Source of the DNA: Candidatus Kerfeldbacteria bacterium
Lineage (GTDB): Bacteria; Patescibacteriota; Patescibacteriia; JACPL01
Direction: 5' to 3'
Length of the DNA: 33,597 bases
Assembly: GCA_016182525.1 (NCBI GenBank)
Contig: JACPGL010000001.1
Location: 1 to 33,597, forward strand
The notes beneath the pieces were generated by a model that was not told where the DNA came from, did no database searches, and saw nothing but the letters and a program-made list of their open reading frames with translations. The translations under genes were made by a program, and so were the position numbers. This document shows positions 23,904 to 30,440 of the stretch, piece after piece (the stretch's first letter is position 1; every line of letters starts with the position of its first letter).

Positions 23904-24629
23904 ATGCTGCTTCGACACTGGCTCGTTTCGCTCCTCGCAGGTTTCATAGCTGCGTTGTTCGCGACCCCCGCTCCGGCCCGCACGATCGACGTGCCGGGCG
24001 ACTGCGGCTCGATCCAGGTCGCCATCGACATCGCGGTCGACGGCGACACGGTCTTTGTCCACATCTCGGACGATCCGTACGCCGAGGATCTGGAGATTAA
24101 CGGCAAGTCGATTACCCTCCGGGGCGAGTCGCAGCTCGAAGTCGCGGTCGATGGGACTCTGAATGTCGACGTCAGCATGTGGCAGGAGGTGAGCGTCGAG
24201 GAGATGCAGATCTTCGGTGGCATCTCGGCAACCGGAAGCCGCGGCGGCGCGGTTCTGCGCCATCTCCACATCCTCGATCACTTCGAGGCGTCCGTGGGCG
24301 GCGGGTATGTCACCCTCCTCGATGTGTGCTCACTCTCGCTCGACTCCGGCGAGCATGCCGAGGTCGGACCGCTCACCAACGTGACGGCCAACGGACTGCT
24401 CGTTCTCGGCCGCACCGATCCTCCGCGATTCGCATTCCGGAATCGGGGCGGTTCGCTCACGTTCACGGGGAGCTCCCTCTCCGGGTTCCAGATCGGCGTC
24501 GTGAATGTCGAGGGAGGAGTCACAACCTTCGACGCAACGACGACCTTCAGCGACATCGCGGCGCCGCTCCTCAATCTCTGCGGCTCCGGCGACATCGCCG
24601 GCGTCTCATGGTTCAACTGTATGCCCTAG
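23904..24629 (+). CDS. Secreted right-handed beta-helix-type protein 1 (island 3)
   Basis: 241 aa. Signal peptide MLLRHWLVSLLAGFIAALFATPAPA. The mature start TIDVPGDCGSIQVAIDIAVDGDTVFV matches the entry motif of secreted parallel beta-helix proteins (PTIQAAIDAAxDGDTVxV), followed by NGKSITLRGES and many short strands. It is shorter than usual and lacks the NC-rich ladder repeats seen in gene 2, so it may be a partial or divergent copy. It ends in FNCMP without a sorting domain. GC-rich codons, Shine-Dalgarno GGAG. Terminator and a second related gene follow. Ligand unknown. Confidence 0.72.
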   Translation: MLLRHWLVSLLAGFIAALFATPAPARTIDVPGDCGSIQVAIDIAVDGDTVFVHISDDPYAEDLEINGKSITLRGESQLEVAVDGTLNVDVSMWQEVSVEEMQIFGGISATGSRGGAVLRHLHILDHFEASVGGGYVTLLDVCSLSLDSGEHAEVGPLTNVTANGLLVLGRTDPPRFAFRNRGGSLTFTGSSLSGFQIGVVNVEGGVTTFDATTTFSDIAAPLLNLCGSGDIAGVSWFNCMP

Positions 24630-24650
24630 CGATCTGCTAGGTGCGGGAGG

Positions 24651-24689
24651 GATCCACGGGTGGTCGCATCACACGCGACCACCCGGATC
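24651..24689 (+). terminator. Strong hairpin between the two beta-helix genes
   Basis: GATCC acg GGTGGTCGC, 7-nt loop, GCGACCACC c GGATC: 14 bp with small internal loops. Then come CTTTCC/GGAAAG and AAGAGGAA/TTCCTCTT hairpins (24699-24740). Confidence 0.75.
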
Positions 24690-24743
24690 TCACATCACTT
24701 TCCGTTCTTATGGAAAGAGGAAATGTTCTTCCTCTTGCCATCA

Positions 24744-24812
24744 GCACGGAAGTTCCTTTCACTACAGACGTGATCAACCGTTTCCGTGCACGGTTGTTTA
24801 CTGGAGTTCGGC
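24744..24812 (+). promoter_or_regulatory. Conserved structured leader of beta-helix gene 2
   Basis: GCACGGAAGTTCCTTTCACTAC through TTTCCGTGCACGGTTG and CTGGAG. Alignable with 23833-23903 over its length. GCACGGAA/TTCCGTGC competes with AACCGT/ACGGTT. Confidence 0.6.
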
Positions 24813-25967
24813 ATGAACGAAAAGCAGGTGGACCGGTTCTTGGCGGCCGTTGTGGTCGCTGTGTTCTCCACTCCCGCCTTCGCCCGCACGATCGACGTGC
24901 CGGGAGACTACCCACTGATCCAGTCCGCGATCGACGTGGCCGCGGACGGCGACACCGTCCTCGCTGCGCCAGGGACATATACCGAGGACAATATCTCGTT
25001 CCTCGGCAAGTCGATCGTGGTTCGCAGCGAAGCGCCTACCGACTCTTCGATCGTCAAGCTCACGACCGTCCAGGGCACGGGCAACGACTCGCTGTTTGTG
25101 TTTGACTCGGGAGAGCACTGGAAGAGCGTTCTCGACGGCTTCACCGTGATCAACGGGAGAGTGGGAATCTCTCTGAACAACGCATCACCGATCATTCGGA
25201 ACTGTCGGATCGTTCGCAACGGTTCCCCGGGGGACTACTGGTCCAGTGGGGTCCGGGCATCGTATACAGCCTTGCAGCTCGAGAGCTGCCTCATCGGCTG
25301 GAATGGAGGAATGGAAGGCGCAGGTCTGAACTTCTTCAACTCGTCACCAGTGGTTCTGAACTGCCAGATCGTCACCAACGAGTGCACAAGCAGCGGAGCC
25401 GGTATCTATGCCGGATATGGACACCTGACGGTGACCAACTGTCGGATCAGTGGGAATACGGGCGCACAGTGGGGATCCGCTCTGTACATGGGGAGCGGCA
25501 TTCTGACTATGGAGAATTGTCTGCTTCTGGACAATGTGACGACCGATTCAGGTGCGCTGTTGCTCTCGAGCGACAGTCAGGGGTTCCTGCAGAACTGCAC
25601 TGTCGCGGGGAATTCGGGAGGAGGACTCTACGTCTCCTACTCACAGATGGAGGTGGTGAACACCATCCTCTGGGGGAACGGCGTGGAGATCATGTGGGGT
25701 TATGGAGGAGGCGTCGGTGTGTCCTACTCCGACATCGACGGCTGGTGGCCGGGGATGGGGAACATCGACGCCGATCCGCTCTTCACGAGCGCGAGAGGCT
25801 TCGACTACCTTCTCGGTGTCAACTCGCCGGCGATCGACGCCGGGGATCCGTCCATCCCGGACGGCATCTCCGACTCGCACCCGCGCTGGCCCGCGTGGTA
25901 CCCCAACGGCGCCCGCTCGGACATGGGCGCCTACGGCGGGCCGAACAACGACGATTGGCTTCGCTAA
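24813..25967 (+). CDS. Secreted right-handed beta-helix protein 2 (island 3)
   Basis: 384 aa from the ATG at 24813. Signal peptide about 1-24 (FLAAVVVAVFSTPAFA). TIDVPGDYPLIQSAIDVAADGDTVLAAPGTYTEDNISFLGKSIVV is the classic entry to the helix. A ladder of short repeats follows (SPIIRNCRIV, SPVVLNCQIV, HLTVTNCRIS, ILTMENCLLL, SQGFLQNCTV, QMEVVNTILW), each one coil, with stacked Asn-Cys. DADPLFTSARGFDYLLGVNSPAIDAGDPS and SDMGAYGGPNNDDW form the typical C-terminal cap. Family members bind or cleave polysaccharide; no catalytic residues can be assigned. There is no PNPFNP sorting domain. Three hairpins follow. Confidence 0.82.
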   Translation: MNEKQVDRFLAAVVVAVFSTPAFARTIDVPGDYPLIQSAIDVAADGDTVLAAPGTYTEDNISFLGKSIVVRSEAPTDSSIVKLTTVQGTGNDSLFVFDSGEHWKSVLDGFTVINGRVGISLNNASPIIRNCRIVRNGSPGDYWSSGVRASYTALQLESCLIGWNGGMEGAGLNFFNSSPVVLNCQIVTNECTSSGAGIYAGYGHLTVTNCRISGNTGAQWGSALYMGSGILTMENCLLLDNVTTDSGALLLSSDSQGFLQNCTVAGNSGGGLYVSYSQMEVVNTILWGNGVEIMWGYGGGVGVSYSDIDGWWPGMGNIDADPLFTSARGFDYLLGVNSPAIDAGDPSIPDGISDSHPRWPAWYPNGARSDMGAYGGPNNDDWLR

Positions 25968-25973
25968 TCGGGT

Positions 25974-26014
25974 ATGTGGGGAGTGAATCCCCACATCCCC
26001 TGAAGGAGCAGGGG
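25974..26014 (+). terminator. Two adjacent hairpins after beta-helix gene 2
   Basis: ATGTGGGGA GTGAA TCCCCACAT (9 bp) then CCCCT...AGGGG (5 bp), starting 6 nt after the stop codon. Confidence 0.75.
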
Positions 26015-26044
26015 AAACTCCGATAGGGAGAAGAGAGGGGCAAA

Positions 26045-26089
26045 GAGCCCGGCTGAAGCACACGAAAGACGTGTGTGGACGCCGGGCTC
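26045..26089. terminator. Two-stem hairpin at the right end of island 3
   Basis: GAGCCCGGC, CACAC, 7-nt loop, GTGTG, GCCGGGCTC. Its right arm plus ~40 bp of following sequence reappears at 23651-23705 without the left arm. Confidence 0.75.
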
Positions 26090-26105
26090 CTCAAATTCCT
26101 GAAAA

Positions 26106-26195
26106 GCGAGATCCGTTCTCATTCAAACTGTGGATAACTGGATCCACTCTCACCCGAACTGTGGATAACGAGAACGGATCTGGTTATCCACAGTT
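26106..26195. repeat. Three perfect DnaA boxes in nested inverted repeats
   Basis: AACTGTGGATAAC occurs at 26126-26138 and 26157-26169 and inverted at 26183-26195; each contains the consensus DnaA box TTATCCACA. The last two form a 13-bp perfect hairpin with GAGAACGGATCTG in its loop. That loop can pair instead with AGATCCGTTCTC at about 26110. The third box overlaps the NDH-2 stop codon. Confidence 0.75.
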
Positions 26196-27453
26196 AGTCG
26201 TTCTTTGCATACTCGCGGGCGCCACGGAACCATAACCCTATGGCTTTGCGCACCGGGAGAATCGTCAAAAAATATCGCAAGTCCACAATTTTTTTCACCG
26301 TCCATCCGACAAATCCGGTCAGAACAATCTTGCCCACTTGTGCCACTGCATATTTGCCTCCAAGCGGCACCACCACTCCTGACACGCGAGGCGAAAACGG
26401 CCGAAGCAGCTTGCCGTAGAAATGCTGCGCAAGATTATACGCCGCACGCTCGCCCTCTTTATGCGCAAGTTGCGCGAGCATCGGCACCGGTTTTTTCGCC
26501 TCCGGATCCATCATGCACGCGTTATCGCCAATCGCAAAAATCTGCTCGTGTCCATTAACTTGCAAAAATTCATTCACCATCATTCGCTTTTTTGTATCCA
26601 TCTTGCACGTTCCCATAATCTCCTCCACTTCGGAACACAGCACGCCGCCGGTCCAGATAAAAAGATCGCAGGGAATCGTCTGCTGACCATCAATTAAAAT
26701 GTGATCGACTTTCACATCCGTGATTCGATGATTCATCTTGAGCTGAATGCCAAGACGTGCCAGCCGGACTCGTGCGGCGTTCGTAGCGCGCAGGCTCAGC
26801 CCGGGCAGAATCGCATTTGCCGCCTCAACAATCAGGAGTTGGAGAGCCCCGGGCGGAAGCTTTTTCTCACGGAGAAGTTTCTGCGTTTGTCCGTACAACT
26901 CCGTCGCCAGTTCAACGCCAGTGTATCCTCCTCCGCCGACAATAATCGTTTTCTTTCCCCTGGCGTCGGTTATCGATTCAACCAGCTCTACCACTTTTCG
27001 CCGAATGCGAAGCGCATCCCGCATGGTTTTAAGTTTCAGCGCATACGTTTTTACACCGGGAATGCCAAAATCGAACGACTGCGATCCGAGCGCGAGTATG
27101 GCATAGTCAAACGATTTTTCACCCTCGACTTTTAAGTGAACGAGCCGACCCGCACAATCCACATGTTCGATCGTGTCTCGAATGAAATGAATTTTCTTTC
27201 CTGCAAGAATTTTTCGAATAGCCGCTTCTGACCCATGTTCAAGCGCGCGCTCCCACGCTTTCGTGTCGTGCTTGGCGTATCCTGTGCAAATTTCGTAGAG
27301 AAGAGGAGTATATAAATGATACGGCTCGCGGTCAACGAGCGTGATCGAAACAGAGGGATCAGAGCGCAGACGGCGTTCCAATGCAAGAGCGGCAGCAAGC
27401 CCGCCAAAACCAGCACCTAAAATAAATATGGAGGTTTGTGTCTTCTCTTCCAT
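26194..27453 (-). CDS. ndh: Type II NADH dehydrogenase (NDH-2)
   Basis: 419 aa from the ATG at 27453. FAD site IFILGAGFGGLAAALALE, YHLYTPLLYEICTG, second dinucleotide site TIIVGGGGYTGVELATEL, and the FAD/quinone block IFAIGDNACMM...PMLAQLAHKEGERAAYNL. The C-terminal ~60 residues (LRPFSPRVSGVVVPLGGKYAVAQVGKIVLTGFVGWTVKKIVDLRYFL) contain an amphipathic membrane-binding region. It passes electrons from NADH to quinone without pumping protons. The CxxC seen in sulfide:quinone reductases is absent. A -10 box TATACT ends 6 nt before the ATG on the minus strand (leaderless). No quinone-synthesis gene in the window. Confidence 0.88.
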   Translation of the reverse strand: MEEKTQTSIFILGAGFGGLAAALALERRLRSDPSVSITLVDREPYHLYTPLLYEICTGYAKHDTKAWERALEHGSEAAIRKILAGKKIHFIRDTIEHVDCAGRLVHLKVEGEKSFDYAILALGSQSFDFGIPGVKTYALKLKTMRDALRIRRKVVELVESITDARGKKTIIVGGGGYTGVELATELYGQTQKLLREKKLPPGALQLLIVEAANAILPGLSLRATNAARVRLARLGIQLKMNHRITDVKVDHILIDGQQTIPCDLFIWTGGVLCSEVEEIMGTCKMDTKKRMMVNEFLQVNGHEQIFAIGDNACMMDPEAKKPVPMLAQLAHKEGERAAYNLAQHFYGKLLRPFSPRVSGVVVPLGGKYAVAQVGKIVLTGFVGWTVKKIVDLRYFLTILPVRKAIGLWFRGAREYAKND

Positions 27454-27459
27454 ACGCAA

Positions 27460-27465
27460 AGTATA
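27460..27465 (-). promoter_or_regulatory. -10 box TATACT of ndh, 6 nt before ATG
   Basis: Minus strand TATACT, TTGCGT, ATG. It supports the ATG at 27453 over the TTG start in the ORF track. Confidence 0.55.
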
Positions 27466-27482
27466 TCAAAATTTACTTGACC

Positions 27483-27511
27483 TTGACAGAGAGAAGATGT
27501 TTTTGTAGAGT
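27483..27511 (+). promoter_or_regulatory. Promoter of island 4 gene
   Basis: TTGACA, 17 nt, TAGAGT. Same -10 box as the HADH-ECH gene of island 2. The leader (~60 nt) carries GCTGC AACGAAA GCAGC about 17 nt before the ATG at 27579. Confidence 0.6.
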
Positions 27512-27578
27512 GAGTATTGCTTTGGCTGGAGCTTTATGCGGAAAGCTGCAACGAAAGCAGCGCCATCAGGTACGCCGT

Positions 27579-28280
27579 ATGTCCACCAAACGTGTGGATA
27601 AGCGGTATGCCGAAACGTGGAGTGGAACAATGAGAGGACGAGTCGTTCGTGTGACTGATTGGCCTCTGAAGAGCCAGATCCTTTCGGTAGCGGGGACGAT
27701 CTTCGAGATTCTGAAGGTGATCGTCTACGGAGTCCGGGTCCAGGGAGGATCGGACTATAACGTCCGACGCATCCTCAAGGACCAGGTCCTGGCCGATAGG
27801 GTGGCCGCGGCCTTCATGCAAGATACGATGTACGATGTGGCCGTCGATTTGAGCCTTTCCTTCGAGGAGGCGATCCGATTCTGTGGCTTTGCCGGACGCG
27901 ATCCCGAAGTCACGGCCGAGCGCTTCCATCACCGTGACGGGTCAACGAACACCATCGAGCTCGGCCTCATGCTGATCGAGACCAACAGTGGCTCGGAGGC
28001 AGAAGAGATCATGCGAAAGCGGTCTCTCCGTGCGTCCGATTCCGCCTCGCTCTTCGCACTCGCCATGTACAATAAGGTCAGAGACGAGATCTCGAGCGCG
28101 TTCCTGCCTCTCGTCGCCTTGGAAAGCACGTGGGAGGGAGTCCTGCCCGACCGCGGTGAGGGACGCTGGGCCCTCGCGATCCTCAAGGACTGGAAACTCG
28201 GCCTGTACAAGGTCGGGGATTCGAAGCCTGGCTCGCAAGTGACCTTCCTCGCTCGCTACCGTAACTACGCCGCCGAGTAG
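27579..28280 (+). CDS. Unknown cytosolic protein (island 4)
   Basis: 233 aa from the ATG at 27579; the track's longer ORF extends back through the promoter. There is no signal peptide or clear TM helix; one hydrophobic stretch (ILSVAGTIFEILKVIVYGV) sits near residue 35. Composition is rich in charged helices with SEAEEIMRKRSLRASDSASLFALAMYNKVRDEI and a C-terminal WALAILKDWKLGLYKVGDSKPGS strand region. No family recognised. Codon use is strongly GC-biased, unlike the flanking ndh and kinase genes. Only a weak AGG ribosome site is present. A hairpin follows 17 nt after the stop. Confidence 0.65.
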   Translation: MSTKRVDKRYAETWSGTMRGRVVRVTDWPLKSQILSVAGTIFEILKVIVYGVRVQGGSDYNVRRILKDQVLADRVAAAFMQDTMYDVAVDLSLSFEEAIRFCGFAGRDPEVTAERFHHRDGSTNTIELGLMLIETNSGSEAEEIMRKRSLRASDSASLFALAMYNKVRDEISSAFLPLVALESTWEGVLPDRGEGRWALAILKDWKLGLYKVGDSKPGSQVTFLARYRNYAAE

Positions 28281-28297
28281 AAGTCACGCGAGAGGGC

Positions 28298-28336
28298 CTC
28301 GTGAATCCGTGAACTCACGGTAAGCAGATTCACGAG
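28298..28336 (+). terminator. Terminator of island 4 gene
   Basis: CTCGTGAATC and GATTCACGAG (10 bp) enclose a smaller CCGTGAACTCACGG hairpin. A second, imperfect GGGGGAAGG/CCCTCCCCC hairpin lies at 28386-28410. Confidence 0.75.
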
Positions 28337-28416
28337 CGAAGCTCACCACTCGCCGGATCTCCCGACGAGCAATACTCCAAAACCCGGGGGAAGGCACCGC
28401 ACCCTCCCCCATAACC

Positions 28417-28438
28417 CCTTTGCTGCAAAGGTCTTTTT
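28417..28438 (+). terminator. Short intrinsic terminator before the kinase promoter
   Basis: CCTTTG CTG CAAAGG followed by TCTTTTT. Backbone-like composition; probably marks the right edge of island 4. Confidence 0.65.
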
Positions 28439-28453
28439 GTATTTTGCGGTTGT

Positions 28454-28461
28454 GGTATACT
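28454..28461 (+). promoter_or_regulatory. Extended -10 TGGTATACT of the kinase gene
   Basis: TATACT at 28456-28461, 6 nt before the ATG at 28468, with an upstream TG. Leaderless-type. Confidence 0.6.
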
Positions 28462-28467
28462 ATCTCC

Positions 28468-29619
28468 ATGTTCAAAACATTTCGGCGACGAACGCACGCG
28501 GATATTGATGATGCTATTCTGTCGTCTCTTGGGGAGGCTGTTGTTGCGTTTGATACGAACAAAAAATGCATCGTCTTTAATCGCGAAGCCGAACGCTTGC
28601 TTGTGCGAAAACAAAAAGAGGCGATCGGTCATCCCGCTCGCTTGGTTTTGCCACTGTTTACGGAAAAGCGAAAACCACTTTCAGATTCACAATTTCCCAT
28701 TATTCGTGTTCTTGCATCCGGCCATACGTATCGTTCAAAAACTCCTCCGAATATTTTTGTCAAAAGCACTCAGGGACATATTTTTCCGATCGATCTTACT
28801 GTCACTCCCATGAAAAGTGGAACGCGACTTCTCGGCGCGGTCGCCGTTTTTCAAGATAGAACCGTCCATACCGAAATGGATCAAATGAAATCAGATTTTG
28901 TGTCGCTTGTGTCGCACCAACTCCGCACTCCGCTCTCATCGATTCGATGGTTTTTGGAAATTCTCGCTCGAGAAGTGAAAGGGCAGCTGAATGAAGAGCA
29001 AGAACGTTTCGTCGCATCGGCGCGCGACGGGGTGGCACGAATGAACACTCTTATCAACACTCTTCTCAATATCACAAGACTCGAATCCGGCAGAATGAAA
29101 GTCAGTCCGCGGGCCACACGCTTAAGCTCGTTCCTTCAATCGCTTGTCAAGGAAATGGACATGGTTGCTCGCGCGCGAAATGTGAAGCTCACATTTACAA
29201 AGAAAATCACCGGCAGGGACACGCTCAACCTTGATCGTTCGTTGCTTACAGAAGTGGTGAGTAATCTTCTCTCGAACGCGATGATGTACGCTGATCCAAA
29301 AAAGAAAGAGAAAATTGTGGACGTCGCTCTTCATGTCAGCAAAGGAAAAGTTTCCATCTCCATTCGAGATAACGGGATTGGAATCCCTGACAAAGATCAA
29401 TTCCATCTGTTTGAGAAATTTCACCGAGCCGAAAATGCGCAAGCACTCATGACATCCGGCAATGGCCTCGGTCTCTATATGGTGAAAAAAATCTTGGACG
29501 ACACGAGTGGACACATTCTGTTTGAATCGGAAGAAGGCAAGGGGACGGCCTTTACGATCATCTTGCCGCGCGCGGGGATGAAAAAACGAGCCGGCACAAG
29601 CACACTCGCACTAAAGTGA
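28468..29619 (+). CDS. Soluble PAS-domain sensor histidine kinase
   Basis: 383 aa from the ATG at 28468. A PAS domain (about 10-120: ILSSLGEAVVAFDTNKKCIVFNREAERLL ... PIDLTVTPMKSGTRLLGAVAVFQDRT), HisKA with phospho-His in FVSLVSHQLRTPLSSIRWFLEIL, HATPase with N-box VVSNLLSNAMMYA, G1 DNGIGIP and G2 GNGLGLYMVKKIL. There are no TM helices, so it senses something in the cytoplasm, directly through PAS. It lies 23 nt before a receiver gene with its own -10 box, which is the probable partner. Confidence 0.92.
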   Translation: MFKTFRRRTHADIDDAILSSLGEAVVAFDTNKKCIVFNREAERLLVRKQKEAIGHPARLVLPLFTEKRKPLSDSQFPIIRVLASGHTYRSKTPPNIFVKSTQGHIFPIDLTVTPMKSGTRLLGAVAVFQDRTVHTEMDQMKSDFVSLVSHQLRTPLSSIRWFLEILAREVKGQLNEEQERFVASARDGVARMNTLINTLLNITRLESGRMKVSPRATRLSSFLQSLVKEMDMVARARNVKLTFTKKITGRDTLNLDRSLLTEVVSNLLSNAMMYADPKKKEKIVDVALHVSKGKVSISIRDNGIGIPDKDQFHLFEKFHRAENAQALMTSGNGLGLYMVKKILDDTSGHILFESEEGKGTAFTIILPRAGMKKRAGTSTLALK

Positions 29620-29626
29620 GATTTTT

Positions 29627-29634
29627 GGTATAAT
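29627..29634 (+). promoter_or_regulatory. Extended -10 TGGTATAAT of the receiver gene
   Basis: TATAAT at 29629-29634, 8 nt before the ATG at 29643. Confidence 0.6.
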
Positions 29635-29642
29635 AAACGCCT

Positions 29643-30026
29643 ATGGCTCAAACAAAACGATCCATCCTTGTTGTTGAAGATGAATTGAGCTTGTTACAGG
29701 CGATCGAAGCCATGCTCGAAAACGAAGGCTTTGACGTGATCATTGCGGCGCATGCCGAAGAAGCCAATTCAAAGATTTTTCTCAGAAAAGAAAAGCCGAG
29801 CTGTATTTGGCTCGATTTGAATTTGCCGCACATGAACGGTATTGAGTTTTTGGAAGAAATCCGAAGCGACCCTGAATTGAAGGGAATTCCGGTGGTTGTG
29901 GTTTCGAATTCAGGCGATGAGCGCACAATCGAACGCGTCAAGAAACTCGGCGTCAAGAAGTATTTTGTCAAAGCCGATACGGATCTTGAGCATATCGTAA
30001 AACAAATCGCAAAGATCATTAAATAA
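29643..30026 (+). CDS. Single-domain response regulator
   Basis: 127 aa receiver only. Acidic pair in LVVEDE, phospho-acceptor Asp in IWLDLNLP, Ser in VVVSNSG, Lys in YFVKAD. No DNA-binding output. It probably receives phosphate from the adjacent PAS kinase. Downstream after 18 nt comes a small membrane protein coupled to a membrane-anchored ClpC-like ATPase, so those may be its targets or co-regulated partners (inference). Confidence 0.9.
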   Translation: MAQTKRSILVVEDELSLLQAIEAMLENEGFDVIIAAHAEEANSKIFLRKEKPSCIWLDLNLPHMNGIEFLEEIRSDPELKGIPVVVVSNSGDERTIERVKKLGVKKYFVKADTDLEHIVKQIAKIIK

Positions 30027-30044
30027 TCTGACAACGGCGCATGT

Positions 30045-30440
30045 ATGGAGCTGTTTTGGAGTTCTCTTCGATTCATCAGCGTTGATATTCTCCTCCGCGC
30101 GGTGTATTTTCCGTTGTGGTGGTACACAAAAGGATTCATGAACATCCTTCTTTTTGTGTGGCGCCAGATTCAGTCGCTGGCTGCATCGCTATCTCTATCG
30201 GTGCTTACGCGGAATCTGTTTCAGCCGATGTATGGGCTGCGCGATCGAACGAGCCGCGCGATTAGTTTTTTTGTTCGTCTTGCGCATCTTGCCATATTGT
30301 TTTTTGTAGAATGTCTGTGGACGATTCTCGTGGCGGCGCTTGCGGTGCTGTGGTTGGTTTTTCCTCTTGTCGTTCTTGTGAATCTTCTCTATCAGTTTGG
30401 AATCACGGACGAGAATCTTCTTCTCACACTTTTCGTATGA
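30045..30440 (+). CDS. Small membrane protein coupled to ClpC-like ATPase
   Basis: 131 aa. Hydrophobic stretches at about 8-30, 33-50 and a long pair at 85-120 (AHLAILFFVECLWTILVAALAVLWLVFPLVVLVNLLYQFG). Basic residues between (LTRNLFQPMYGLRDRTSR) suggest a cytoplasmic loop. No known family recognised. Its stop overlaps the ATPase start as ATGA, so the two are made together, and it may be the membrane partner of that ATPase. Confidence 0.65.
   Translation: MELFWSSLRFISVDILLRAVYFPLWWYTKGFMNILLFVWRQIQSLAASLSLSVLTRNLFQPMYGLRDRTSRAISFFVRLAHLAILFFVECLWTILVAALAVLWLVFPLVVLVNLLYQFGITDENLLLTLFV

Noticed and set aside
26106-26195. Chromosomal origin of replication
   Set aside because: No dnaA/dnaN/gyr genes or AT-rich unwinding region nearby; boxes lie in what may be a terminator repeat.
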